The notes: generated by a model from the sequence alone, not told the origin. 40,130 nucleotides of DNA from Thermodesulfobacteriota bacterium (GCA_028278625.1 JANQDY010000206.1:1-40130), one strand, 5' to 3'; shown: positions 30,675 through 39,193, numbered from the stretch's first letter. Numbers and translations are program-made.

Positions 30675-30703
30675 ATTGTACATCCGATTAATGTACATGT
30701 CAA
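30675..30703 (-). promoter_or_regulatory. brnTA promoter with embedded operator-like repeat
   Basis: On the minus strand TTGACA (30698-30703), 17 bases, TACAAT (30675-30680). Two copies of TGTACA lie 9 bases apart across the spacer, a direct and inverted repeat at once, placed where a BrnA dimer would block polymerase. Confidence 0.65.
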
Positions 30704-30732
30704 CAGACGTTCACTGAAACGAAGGAGCGGGT

Positions 30733-30769
30733 GGGCGGGGCCACCAGCGGCCCCGCCCTGCCCTTTTAT
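30733..30769 (+). repeat. GC-rich perfect hairpin followed by a short T-run
   Basis: GGGCGGGGCC-accagc-GGCCCCGCCC, a perfect 10-bp stem, then TGCCCTTTTAT on the plus strand. It has terminator shape on the plus strand, yet no plus-strand gene lies upstream. On the minus strand it lies after the sulfotransferase stop, without a T-tract. It may insulate brnTA from its neighbour. Confidence 0.5.
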
Positions 30770-30872
30770 AAGCACCTGCCAATTTCCGGGATCAGCCGGT
30801 TCTTTGCAGACCGGAAGCTGTCCCCGGGTCTCTTTGAGACACCCAATGGCACTTGGAAGATCGCGGATTGGA

Positions 30873-31823
30873 CTATTTCTTTCCGTCAGGATAATGGCCG
30901 ATTTCCAGACTTCCCTTTTCGATCCACCGGCGCAATTCCGGATCGAGCTGGCCGGCTCTGGCCTCGTATGCGGCGGTATCTTCTTCTTTCGTCAGAATGT
31001 CCACCCAGATGCCGTCCACCCGGTCCATGAAAGCGTCGCCGCCGCCCTTGAACATTTTGTCAAATTTGGGTTGAAGAATTTTCAAATCCTTTTTCATGGA
31101 ATCAAAATGCGCGGCCTTGGCAAAATCGCCCCACATTTCTTCGGGAACATCGATCCCCACAAATCTGGCCACGCGCCGCATCTGCCCTTCCAGGTCGTTC
31201 AGGAGATCGGTGAAGTGGACCAGTAAGATGTTGGGCAGTTCTCGGTATGGCCAGAAACTCTCCGCATAACTGAACATGGACCAGAAAGGGTATCCGTCCT
31301 TTTCCCAGGAAAAACCGCCGCTCTTGGTCAGCCAGTCATGCCATCTCTGATGAACATCGCCCGCATCCGCAAAGCGGGGGAACGGCTTTTCTCCGTACTT
31401 ATCCTTGGTGGCCAGGTTTTCATCCGTTAGAATTTCCCAATGATTTTGCAGCGCAAAGAACGCATCATGCAGTTCACGGGAAACATGGATGTACTTGACA
31501 TTTTCGTTGTAAGGGATTCCGTCCAGGGGAACATGGCACTTAATGAACCGGCGGTATTCTATCTTATCCATTTCTTTCACTTCTTCTTCAATGGACGCCA
31601 GCAGACGATAGTCGGGCCAGGGGGTCTTCATGATCTCGCTGCTCACGGTCAGGTCCTGGTGGATGAGCAAGCTCAGAATGCGAAGCATCCAGGTTGTTCC
31701 CGTCTTAAGGGCGGTGCAGACGATGATGTCGTCATCCCTGAAGTTAACATGATCCCAGTGATTGGAATTTAGCGTGTCATTGACATACTCACGAGTCCTT
31801 TGGGGGAGATTAGCGTTTGTCAT
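30873..31823 (-). CDS. PAPS-dependent sulfotransferase (Sulfotransfer_1, cytosolic aryl/steroid type)
   Basis: 316 residues from the ATG at 31823, with AAAGGAG upstream; longer in-frame starts would cross the promoter. The PAPS 5'-phosphosulfate loop is CTALKTGTTWMLRIL, the catalytic His is in RFIKCHVPLDG, and the 3'-phosphate region includes YIHVSRELHDAFFAL; late in the protein MFKGGGDAF is near the usual RKG-type loop, which is altered. These enzymes transfer sulfate to hydroxyl groups of small phenols, steroids or alcohols. Its promoter overlaps a GntR-type site shared with the SLC13, tctC and gntR promoters, so it belongs to that regulon. Confidence 0.87.
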   Translation of the reverse strand: MTNANLPQRTREYVNDTLNSNHWDHVNFRDDDIIVCTALKTGTTWMLRILSLLIHQDLTVSSEIMKTPWPDYRLLASIEEEVKEMDKIEYRRFIKCHVPLDGIPYNENVKYIHVSRELHDAFFALQNHWEILTDENLATKDKYGEKPFPRFADAGDVHQRWHDWLTKSGGFSWEKDGYPFWSMFSYAESFWPYRELPNILLVHFTDLLNDLEGQMRRVARFVGIDVPEEMWGDFAKAAHFDSMKKDLKILQPKFDKMFKGGGDAFMDRVDGIWVDILTKEEDTAAYEARAGQLDPELRRWIEKGSLEIGHYPDGKK

Positions 31824-31863
31824 TTTGTCTCCTTTCACATTATTGGTTTTCCTTGATGATTTA

Positions 31864-31898
31864 TTATACGTATAACAAATAACCTTTCCCGTTGTCAA
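31864..31898 (-). promoter_or_regulatory. Promoter and GntR-type site S1 of the sulfotransferase gene
   Basis: On the minus strand TTGACA (31893-31898), 17 bases, TTATAC (31870-31875). The -10 is half of the perfect palindrome TTATACGTATAA (31864-31875), so a bound repressor would cover the -10 and start point. Confidence 0.65.
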
Positions 31899-31932
31899 GG
31901 GTAACAACGGAAACCATGTAGAAAAGTCGCCT

Positions 31933-33315
31933 TTAAATTAACCCGATCAGTTTCCACCAGGGAACCTCAATGAGCAGGATGACAATCAGCGTCACAACGG
32001 TCATTGGAATTCCGAATTTCAACACCTCGGCGCTCGTGTATTTGCCTGCCCTTTTTCCTTCCCCCAGAAGTATGGTTACATGCTGAAAAGGCAACAGATA
32101 GTGGATTTCCACCGCCGTATACACCAAGAGCGCCGGAAATACCGGGCTCCAGCCGGCAGTGGCGGCATAATCCACCAAAGTTGGGGAGACAATGGACATG
32201 CTGGCCAGTGCACTGCCCAGAATCATATGGATGGCCATGGTGGCTAAAGATGCCAACGCTGCAAAAGAAAAAGCGTTTTCCGGGGGATTAGACGGTAGTG
32301 CCATCCGCGCCAGCCATTGGGACAGCCCTGTTTCCTTGCCCACGGTGCCGATGGCCAGAGCGCCGATGACGAAGATGACGATTGGCCAGGCAACGCCGGT
32401 GTTGATGTCATTGGGTTCCAGCACGTCCCCGACGATGGGAAGGGACAGGCCCACCACCACTCCTAAAGCAATCCAGGAGGGATCTATATGGTGTATAAAA
32501 TCCGTGGCCCACAACAGTAGTGCCATGGACACCCAGGCAATGGTTGCCTTTTCCTGCCGGGACAAGGGTCCAAGCTTCTTCTGTTCTTCTCTCAGAACCC
32601 CGGCGTCGATTTTCATTGGGCCGGTTTGGCGAAATAACGCCAGGTGTAAGACCATCATTAAAATTGATGCGCATATGCCGGGGACGGCCATATATGAAAG
32701 CCAATCCAGCCACCCGATACGCGTACCGGCAAAGGCAACAGCCGTCACATTCAGCATGGCGTCACCGGTCAGCAGAATCATGGAGGTGGCGGTGGCCGAG
32801 GTGAAGACCGCCAGCCCCAAAGAAGCCGCGTCTTTGTTGTTGGCGCCGCTTTTCCTAATGATCTGTGACACCAGGGCCATGATCAAGAGGGTGCGGGGAA
32901 AAGGCTGAGGGATCAGAAAACTCAATACAAAACCAAGCACATAGGCAAGGACGACGATGTTTCGGTATGACTTGGCGAAACGGATCATAAATACGTAGGC
33001 CACCCTGCTCGCCAAACCGGATTTGGTTACAGCGGCGGCCAGCAAAAAAGCACCGATCACAAGCCACATCAGCGGCAGGCTTGCCAGACGAAAGACAATT
33101 TCCGGTGTGGCCAAACCAAGAAGAATATAGCCGAGGAACATCACCATGGTGGTATAGGCGGGATGGGTCACCCCGAAAATCCACCATATTACCGTGAAGA
33201 CCGTTACCGATAGGGCTTTTTGTCCCTCCGGGCTCAAACCTCCGGGAAGGGGAACAGACCACAGGATGCCGGCGACGATTAAGGACAGAATGAAGCCTGT
33301 CAATTTCTTTTTCAC
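31933..33315 (-). CDS. SLC13/DASS-family anion symporter
   Basis: 460 residues with about 11-12 hydrophobic segments. The pattern LTGDAMLNVTAVAFAG and later GSALASMSIVSPTLVDYA fits the two hairpin/SNT-like substrate and sodium motifs of divalent-anion:Na+ symporters (here with changed residues), and HPAYTTMVMFLGYILLGLA resembles the N-terminal signature. Likely cargo is a dicarboxylate, sulfate or other organic anion. It is monocistronic and lies between the sulfotransferase and the ligase-TTT operon, with its own GntR-type site. Confidence 0.82.
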   Translation of the reverse strand: MKKKLTGFILSLIVAGILWSVPLPGGLSPEGQKALSVTVFTVIWWIFGVTHPAYTTMVMFLGYILLGLATPEIVFRLASLPLMWLVIGAFLLAAAVTKSGLASRVAYVFMIRFAKSYRNIVVLAYVLGFVLSFLIPQPFPRTLLIMALVSQIIRKSGANNKDAASLGLAVFTSATATSMILLTGDAMLNVTAVAFAGTRIGWLDWLSYMAVPGICASILMMVLHLALFRQTGPMKIDAGVLREEQKKLGPLSRQEKATIAWVSMALLLWATDFIHHIDPSWIALGVVVGLSLPIVGDVLEPNDINTGVAWPIVIFVIGALAIGTVGKETGLSQWLARMALPSNPPENAFSFAALASLATMAIHMILGSALASMSIVSPTLVDYAATAGWSPVFPALLVYTAVEIHYLLPFQHVTILLGEGKRAGKYTSAEVLKFGIPMTVVTLIVILLIEVPWWKLIGLI

Positions 33316-33345
33316 GACTTTTGCCTAACTTCTCCAATCATTCAA

Positions 33346-33362
33346 TATACGTTATATGTTAG
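33346..33362. promoter_or_regulatory. GntR-type site S2 upstream of the SLC13 gene
   Basis: TATACGTTATATGTTAG, a degenerate copy of the shared GTTATACRTATAAT-like site, about 30 bases upstream of the start. A weak TTGATT lies on the minus strand at a suitable distance. The remaining part of 33316-33480 holds no gene. Confidence 0.5.
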
Positions 33363-33480
33363 ATTTTTAATCAAAAGACGGAAAACCCACTTCATGAGAA
33401 GGCCCGCATTGAAATGTTCCGCTTTTAAAACCGATTACATGCTGCAACGATTAATTTCGAAGGCTTAATGCCGCGCTCGA

Positions 33481-33657
33481 TCATTCATCCACGGCCAAAT
33501 CAACCGTATTGATCTCCAGCATCTTGATGCTGGCCATGATGCGTGAAATGTTTCGCTCAACCGCGGGAAAACCATCTGAAAGGCGTTTGATATCCTGTGC
33601 GGCTTCTTTCAGTGCCAGCACTTTTTGAGAGATTGCGCTGATGCTGTTCTGTGACAT
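33481..33657 (-). CDS. Small helical protein of unknown function (58 aa)
   Basis: From the ATG at 33657, preceded by a strong GGAGAAGGAGAGG, the product is MSQNSISAISQKVLALKEAA continuing QDIKRLSDGFPAVERNISRI and ending in an acidic tail. It is predicted almost wholly helical with a heptad-like spacing of Ile/Leu/Val, so a short coiled coil. It lies 21 bases after the ligase stop, at the end of the TTT-ligase operon. No family recognised; it may bind the ligase or another partner. Confidence 0.65.
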   Translation of the reverse strand: MSQNSISAISQKVLALKEAAQDIKRLSDGFPAVERNISRIMASIKMLEINTVDLAVDE

Positions 33658-33678
33658 GTCCCCTCTCCTTCTCCTCAA

Positions 33679-35007
33679 TCAATGGCCTTTTCTCAAATCC
33701 TTAAACCGTTTGGCTTTCACCTGGTATCGCGGAAGGGTCTCATAATCGTGAAAGCTCAAATTGTACCGGAGGTTGGTCTTGATGCGCAGTTGATCCACCA
33801 GCCTGGCCTCGATGTCCTGGCGACGGTTTTCGGCGCCCGGCATGATTTCCACTTTGAGGGCAATGCGATCCACGTCCCCCTTCTTGTCCACGACCACTTC
33901 AAATTCGTCACCCAATCCGTCGATGCCCCGCACAACTTCCTCAATGGCGGATGGCGCCAGGAGTACCCCTTTCACTTTGGTGATGTCGTCGGCCCGGCCC
34001 ACCACACCCCCTTTTATGAGGCGAAAGGTCCTGCCGCAGGCGCACGGATCAGGGTCCCATTCGATAATATCCTTGGCGTCAAACCGCACGCAGGGCTGGG
34101 CCTGGCGATCCAGGGCCGTGATAATCATTTTACCCCGTTTTCCCGGCTCTTCGATGATTCTTCCCGTATCAAGATCCTCAATCTCCACCAGGAAAAGCCC
34201 TTCGTTCACATGCATGCCCCGGGGCTGGCTAGCGCATTCAAATGACCAGGCCCCGATTTCGGTGGCTCCAGCATGGTCGAAGACCTTGGCGCCCCAGGCA
34301 TCCTCAATACGCTTCTTGGTGGTGGGTATCCCCGCACCCGGCTCGCCGGCGCAGGTGATTTTGTCAATGGATAGGGATGTGGGATCGATATCCATTTTGT
34401 TTCGGGCCGTATCAGCCATTCCCAGCACGTAGGTGGGGGTCGCCATCATGGCGGTGGCCTTTAGTTCCTGGATCTTCAGAATCCGGGCTTTGGTGTCCAG
34501 AACACCGCCCGGCACCACTTCGCACCCCAGCTTTTCAGCCGCATAATGCCCGGCCCAAAAGGCCACAAACACGTTGTATCCGAAAGGAATGAACACCCGG
34601 TCCGAAGGCCGGTACCCCTGGGCCCACAGAATGAAGGACCAGCATTCGGCCCACCACTCCCAGTCCTGCCAGGTGTCCGGCTGGTACACCGGCTGACCGG
34701 TGGTTCCGCTGGTCTGGCGGAACTCGGTGACCTCTTCCAAGGGAACACAAAGGGCATCCCCGTAAGGAAAGGGGTCTTTGCGCTGAATATCCCGCATCAT
34801 GGACTTTTCCACCTTGGGCACGGCCTGGATATCCTCGAAAGACTGGATATCCCGTGGTTTGATCCCCGCAGCATCATAGAGGGAGCGGTGAAATTTTGAG
34901 TTTTGGTAAGCCCATTTGAAGATGCGCCTGAATTTCCTGAGTTGCAGGGCTTGAAGCTTTTCCCGTTCCAGGGTTTCAAGCATTGGGCTCCAATAGATGC
35001 CGTTCAT
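33679..35007 (-). CDS. Phenylacetate-CoA ligase family (PaaK-like) acid-CoA ligase
   Basis: 442 residues, typical for PaaK (about 430-450). The adenylate P-loop is RQTSGTTGQPV, followed by GVLDTKARI, a CAGEPGAGIPTTKKRIEDAW segment, HAGATEIGAWSFEC, the ribose-binding Asp region RFDAKDIIEW, the zinc-like CACGRT and hinge GRADDITKVKG, and the C-terminal catalytic Lys region YQVKAKRFKD. The family forms CoA thioesters of aryl acids such as phenylacetate. It lies 17 bases after tctA in one minus-strand operon, which suggests that it activates the acid imported by TctABC. Confidence 0.87.
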   Translation of the reverse strand: MNGIYWSPMLETLEREKLQALQLRKFRRIFKWAYQNSKFHRSLYDAAGIKPRDIQSFEDIQAVPKVEKSMMRDIQRKDPFPYGDALCVPLEEVTEFRQTSGTTGQPVYQPDTWQDWEWWAECWSFILWAQGYRPSDRVFIPFGYNVFVAFWAGHYAAEKLGCEVVPGGVLDTKARILKIQELKATAMMATPTYVLGMADTARNKMDIDPTSLSIDKITCAGEPGAGIPTTKKRIEDAWGAKVFDHAGATEIGAWSFECASQPRGMHVNEGLFLVEIEDLDTGRIIEEPGKRGKMIITALDRQAQPCVRFDAKDIIEWDPDPCACGRTFRLIKGGVVGRADDITKVKGVLLAPSAIEEVVRGIDGLGDEFEVVVDKKGDVDRIALKVEIMPGAENRRQDIEARLVDQLRIKTNLRYNLSFHDYETLPRYQVKAKRFKDLRKGH

Positions 35008-35024
35008 TTGAAACCGCCTTTCCT

Positions 35025-36509
35025 TTAGTCTTTTTTGAATGCCAGGACATATGCCTTTCGCAACACGATCAGAAGCGTCACCCCCAGAAATACGGCCGAA
35101 ATGGGCTGTGTCACCAGAATAGACCAGCTTCCGTTTGAAACCACCAGGGATTGACGCAACCCTTCTTCCGCGATGGGCCCCAAAATGATTCCCATGAGAA
35201 TAGGCGCCAGGGGGAAGCCGAACTTATTCAATAAATATCCGAGGATTCCAAAAATCAGCGCCAGGCCCACGTCAAAGAGGGAAGAGTTGACCGCGTAGGC
35301 GCCGATAAAGGAGATGACCAGAATGATGGGTACCAGAATCGATTCCTTTACCTTTAAGATGGCGGCAAAGGGTCTTGCACCGAAGTATCCGAAGCCCAGC
35401 ACCATCAGGTACGCCACCAGCATGGTGGCAAAGATGGCATAGACCAGTGTGCCCGCCTCCATGAAAAGCATGGGACCCGGAATGAGTCCGTGCACAAGGA
35501 AAGCCCCCATCATGATGGCGGTAATGGGATCGCCCGGAATCCCAAGAGAGAGCAGTGGAATGAGGGCCCCGCCGGTCACCGAATTGTTGGAGGATTCGGA
35601 GGCAATAAGCCCGTCAATCTCCCCTTCCCCAAAGGTTTCCGGATGTCTGGATGCCCGTTTGGCTTCAGAATAGGCCACAAAAGACGCAATGGCCGCCCCG
35701 GTGCCGGGAATCGCACCCACGCCCACGCCGATGCCGGATGATTTCAGCAGGGTCATCTTGTGACGGAGCATGGTCTTAAACATCTCCCACAATCCGGTTT
35801 TCTGGTCCATTTTCCCGAGCTGAACAGCCTTGGCGCCTTGCTCCGTCAGAAACAGGGCCTGGGAAACGGCAAAAAGTCCCACCACCACGGGCAGAAGCGG
35901 CAACCCCCGGGACAGGTCCAGAATGCCGAATGTAAACCGTTCCACCGTCCCCATCTTGTCCTGTCCCACCGTGGCCAGGATGAGGCCGAAGGTCCCCATG
36001 ATCAGCCCTTTCAGGAAGGACTTGCGGCTGCCTGAAGTGATCACCATGATGATGCCGAAAATGGCGATGGAGAAATACTCCGTATAGCTGAACTTAAGGG
36101 CCACCGTGGCGATAAAGGGCGCCGCAAAGGTGAGCGCCACAACACTGATCACACCGCCCAGAAAGGATGCCACAACGGCGGCGGTAAGCGCCTTGTGGGC
36201 TTCACCTTTGCGGGCCATGGGATAACCGTCAAGCGTTGTACAGATGGCGGCCGGCGTGCCGGGTGTGTTGATCAGAATAGCGCTCACGGCGCCCCCGTAA
36301 AAGGCACCGCAGTAGACCGCCACCAACATGCAGATACCCGAACCGGCGTCCATCCCGAAGGTCAGCGGCAGCAGTACGGTCACCCCCACCACCGCCCCGA
36401 CACCGGGCATAACCCCTGCGATAATCCCCAGAGGAACGCTGAACAGCAGAACCAACAGGAGTTGCGGACTTAGCGCTATCTGCCAACCGGCCAGTAGATT
36501 CTCAAACAT
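35025..36509 (-). CDS. tctA: Tripartite tricarboxylate transporter large membrane subunit TctA
   Basis: 494 residues with about 11-12 membrane segments. The family signature GVMPGVGAVVGVTVLLPLTF is near the N-terminus, followed by the substrate-region motif YGGAVSAILINTPGTPAA, and a second related repeat GAIPGTGAAIASFVAYSEAK in the middle, plus LSLGIPGDPITAIMMGAF. TctA forms the translocation path for carboxylates delivered by TctC. It lies between tctB and the ligase gene. Confidence 0.92.
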   Translation of the reverse strand: MFENLLAGWQIALSPQLLLVLLFSVPLGIIAGVMPGVGAVVGVTVLLPLTFGMDAGSGICMLVAVYCGAFYGGAVSAILINTPGTPAAICTTLDGYPMARKGEAHKALTAAVVASFLGGVISVVALTFAAPFIATVALKFSYTEYFSIAIFGIIMVITSGSRKSFLKGLIMGTFGLILATVGQDKMGTVERFTFGILDLSRGLPLLPVVVGLFAVSQALFLTEQGAKAVQLGKMDQKTGLWEMFKTMLRHKMTLLKSSGIGVGVGAIPGTGAAIASFVAYSEAKRASRHPETFGEGEIDGLIASESSNNSVTGGALIPLLSLGIPGDPITAIMMGAFLVHGLIPGPMLFMEAGTLVYAIFATMLVAYLMVLGFGYFGARPFAAILKVKESILVPIILVISFIGAYAVNSSLFDVGLALIFGILGYLLNKFGFPLAPILMGIILGPIAEEGLRQSLVVSNGSWSILVTQPISAVFLGVTLLIVLRKAYVLAFKKD

Positions 36510-36517
36510 GTTGCCTC

Positions 36518-37000
36518 CTAAAAAAGGCTTCCCGTGGGCAGATAGATGCCCAGGATGGACCCGAATAAAAAGTAGGTTGCAAACGTGATGAGCGGCGGCA
36601 CCAGCACCAGTGTCCAGATGCCGCGCACACCCAGCAGAAAAAAGGCCAGAATCATGAATGCCAGGGTGGCAATAATGTAGCCGAAAAAAGTGCAGAGAAA
36701 GATATAAACAACAAAGGAGGCCAGCATGACAATGGGCTTCAGCTGGAAAATGGGTTTCATGGGCCGGGCATCCGCATTCTTGGAAACACTCGAAAGGATC
36801 AGGGCCACAGACTCAATGGCAAGGGCTCCCAAAAGAAGTCTTGGGAGGAATGCCGGGCCCATGTCGTGGGGTACCGTCTCCATCTCGTATCCGGAGAAAT
36901 GGTATGAAAAATAATAAAAAGCCACGGAGAAGGCCAGCATGACAATCCCCATGGTCAGGTCACCCTGTTTGACGCTGAGGGAGCTTTCTTTTTCGCCCAT
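36518..37000 (-). CDS. tctB: Tripartite tricarboxylate transporter small membrane subunit TctB
   Basis: 160 residues with four hydrophobic segments (about 16-35, 50-70, 86-115 and 125-150), in the normal TctB pattern. It lies 8 bases before tctA and 91 bases after tctC, as in most TTT operons. Sequence conservation in TctB is low, so the call relies on topology and position. Confidence 0.87.
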   Translation of the reverse strand: MGEKESSLSVKQGDLTMGIVMLAFSVAFYYFSYHFSGYEMETVPHDMGPAFLPRLLLGALAIESVALILSSVSKNADARPMKPIFQLKPIVMLASFVVYIFLCTFFGYIIATLAFMILAFFLLGVRGIWTLVLVPPLITFATYFLFGSILGIYLPTGSLF

Positions 37001-37091
37001 GTTTCTGACCTCCCTGTTAAACGGTTTTCAGGTTTCAGCGATTGGCTTCCCTTCATGGTTCAAGCAGAAAACCAACCGCCGGCGATGCATT

Positions 37092-38069
37092 CTACTGCTT
37101 CTTCTTTTGGGCTTTATAGGCTTCAAAGTATTTGATGTCTTTGTCGATTTTGGCTTGGAAGGCTTTGCTGTCAAGATAGAGAATCGGCATTTTGGCCTTG
37201 GTCATGGCGTCCACGAATTGCTTTTCCTTGACGGCTTTTGAAAAACCCTCCTCAATGGCTTTCAAAACGGGCTCGGGTGTCCCTTTGGGCGCAAAAATCC
37301 CGGTCCACAGCATGGGATAGTCTGTGACCCCGTCCTCATCCATGGTTGGCACATCGGGCATTAATTTCATGCGTTCTCCGGCAAATACCCCCAGGATATT
37401 CAGTTTGCCCGCCTTTTGGAAACCGACGGCACCGGCAGCCACCGATAGGGCCACATCCACGTGTCCGCCCACGGCGGCCGTAACGCCCGGTCTGAGACCT
37501 TTAAAGGGAACACCCTTCATTTTAATGCCGGTTGAGGTTTCCAGCGACTTAATCATCATGTAGGGAACCGTCCCAAGACCCGGATGCGCGTACTTTACCT
37601 GATCCGGGTGCTTTTTAGCGTACTCAATCAGCTCTTTGGTGGTTTTGTAGGGTGCCTTTGCATTGGCCACCAGGACGATGGGCAGGTAGGTGAACTGGCA
37701 GATGGGGGCAAAGTCCGATGTTTTATAAGGGAGCTTCGCTGAAAAGATGGGTTGGGTGACCGCCGGCCCGATGGGCAGCGAACCGAGTTCATATCCGTCT
37801 TTCTTTGCCCGGGCCACCTTGGCTGCCCCGATGGTGGCCCTGCCGCCGGTGACATTGGACACTTTAACCGGCTTGCCAAACACCTTGGAAGCGGAATCGG
37901 CAAGAATCCGTGTGGAAATGTCACCACCGGAACCCGCCGGAAAAGGATAGATGAGACGTATCGGCTTTTTGGGATAGTCCCCGGCCAATCCTCCTGAAAC
38001 GAACGTCAACACGGCCGCAAACGCAACCATTCCGATCACCAGCCTTTTCACAACATGGGTCTTTTTCAT
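37092..38069 (-). CDS. tctC: Tripartite tricarboxylate transporter substrate-binding protein TctC (Bug family)
   Basis: 325 residues with a signal peptide (MKKTHVVKRLVIGMVAFAAV, cleavage near SGGLAGDYP). The Bug-family start YPKKPIRLIYPFPAGSGGDI, the central KYAHPGLGTVPYMMIKSLE and PFKGLRPGVTAAVGGHVDVA, and FAPKGTPEPVLKAIEEGFSK are present. It captures a carboxylate in the periplasm. It is the first gene of the TTT-ligase operon, under a promoter covered by the GntR-type site S3. Confidence 0.92.
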   Translation of the reverse strand: MKKTHVVKRLVIGMVAFAAVLTFVSGGLAGDYPKKPIRLIYPFPAGSGGDISTRILADSASKVFGKPVKVSNVTGGRATIGAAKVARAKKDGYELGSLPIGPAVTQPIFSAKLPYKTSDFAPICQFTYLPIVLVANAKAPYKTTKELIEYAKKHPDQVKYAHPGLGTVPYMMIKSLETSTGIKMKGVPFKGLRPGVTAAVGGHVDVALSVAAGAVGFQKAGKLNILGVFAGERMKLMPDVPTMDEDGVTDYPMLWTGIFAPKGTPEPVLKAIEEGFSKAVKEKQFVDAMTKAKMPILYLDSKAFQAKIDKDIKYFEAYKAQKKKQ

Positions 38070-38157
38070 CTTCTTTCTCCCTATCTTTTTAGATTAATGG
38101 TTGAAAGACATCCAAATTCCATTCCTGTAAGGGTGAAACCTTCTACCACATAAAAAC

Positions 38158-38208
38158 GTTATACATATAATGTATATGCACTCTATTGAAAGCCTGTTTC
38201 TTTGTCAA
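38158..38208 (-). promoter_or_regulatory. Promoter and GntR-type site S3 of the tct operon
   Basis: On the minus strand TTGACA (38203-38208), 17 bases, TAGAGT (38180-38185). Just downstream lies GTTATACATATAATGTATAT (38158-38177, plus strand), containing the perfect ATACAT-ATA-ATGTAT repeat, over the expected start point. A bound GntR protein would block transcription. Confidence 0.7.
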
Positions 38209-38303
38209 GCAAAAAAATGGATCCTCTTGCCTTGTTGTTTTAACCGCTATAGAATCAACCTTTTCACTAGGCGGCTTTTGATCCGAAAGACTGCGGGAAA
38301 CTT

Positions 38304-39008
38304 TTGACCTTGAAACTAAACCCTTACAGCGTCGAAGCCTATGTGGTTCGCAAACGGAACTTTATTGACTTCCTTTGGCGTCGCAAAGATTCTCGGAAGG
38401 TGCGCAAATTTTTTGTCATCGGCCATCCTCGCGCCGGCACCACTTCGCTCCATCGTTTTTTTCAGAACGCAGGACTGAAAAGCTGCCACACCGCCAGCTA
38501 CTGGCGGACCGCCGAGTTCGACTGTTTCTCAGATCGGGGCAACTTTCAACCGTTTCGTGCCTACGACCGATACTACGAGAATGCCCGTTTCATTCTTAAC
38601 ACCCGGCCTTTGGAGAATTGGCTGATCAGCTGTTTCACCCACAAACGTCGGTTCATGTGGGTGAGCAGCCTTTTAAGGATAATCGAGCTGAGAAACCGGT
38701 ATTTCATGGAAGTGCTGAAGTACTTCACGGGACGCACCAACCTGCACATTGTAAACATCGAGCGGTCCGGCGCATTTGACTACCTCAGTTGCCGACTGAA
38801 CCTGATCCGGTTTGAAAAAACCGTTCACAACCGCTCCCTGCGGCCGCCGAATCCAAAAGACCTGGTGAAGATCGCCCGCGCCTTCCGCCGACTTGGCATC
38901 GAGGGCGAGAAAAGTTGTCCCTTTGTGGTGCCAAGCCTACTATCGCCAGGAGAAAGAAGGATTTACAGCCGTTTTCTAAAGGCCCAGGCGGATTACGTAT
39001 TCATTTGA
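38304..39008 (+). CDS. Sulfotransferase-family protein, second type
   Basis: About 234 residues; the start is uncertain (TTG at 38304 or 38310, neither with a good SD). KFFVIGHPRAGTTSLHRFFQ is a classic PAPS-binding loop, and FILNTRPLENWLISCFTHKR fits the 3'-phosphate (R...S) region. No relation to the first sulfotransferase is evident beyond the P-loop. At about 234 residues it is short but within range for this family. It is alone on the plus strand between the divergent tct operon and gntR, so its regulation is unclear. It may modify a carbohydrate or lipid rather than a small phenol. Confidence 0.7.
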   Translation: MTLKLNPYSVEAYVVRKRNFIDFLWRRKDSRKVRKFFVIGHPRAGTTSLHRFFQNAGLKSCHTASYWRTAEFDCFSDRGNFQPFRAYDRYYENARFILNTRPLENWLISCFTHKRRFMWVSSLLRIIELRNRYFMEVLKYFTGRTNLHIVNIERSGAFDYLSCRLNLIRFEKTVHNRSLRPPNPKDLVKIARAFRRLGIEGEKSCPFVVPSLLSPGERRIYSRFLKAQADYVFI

Positions 39009-39107
39009 GCCTTCCAAAGACTTTTACAAATACGGAATTCTTGCGGTATAACGTCGTTACATAGGGTATAAAACCGGGTTTATACAGGAATTAGCGACTG
39101 AATTCCC

Positions 39108-39136
39108 TTGACAGGCAACATACGTTATACATATAT
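39108..39136 (+). promoter_or_regulatory. Promoter and GntR-type site S4 of the gntR gene
   Basis: TTGACA (39108-39113), 17 bases, ATATAT (39131-39136). The spacer contains ACGTTATACATATA (39122-39135), identical to 14 bases of site S3, so the regulator probably controls itself. Confidence 0.68.
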
Positions 39137-39193
39137 GCCGTAGGACATGGTATCACGGTTTCTTTTTTTGAACATAAGGAAGGTCATTTTCAC

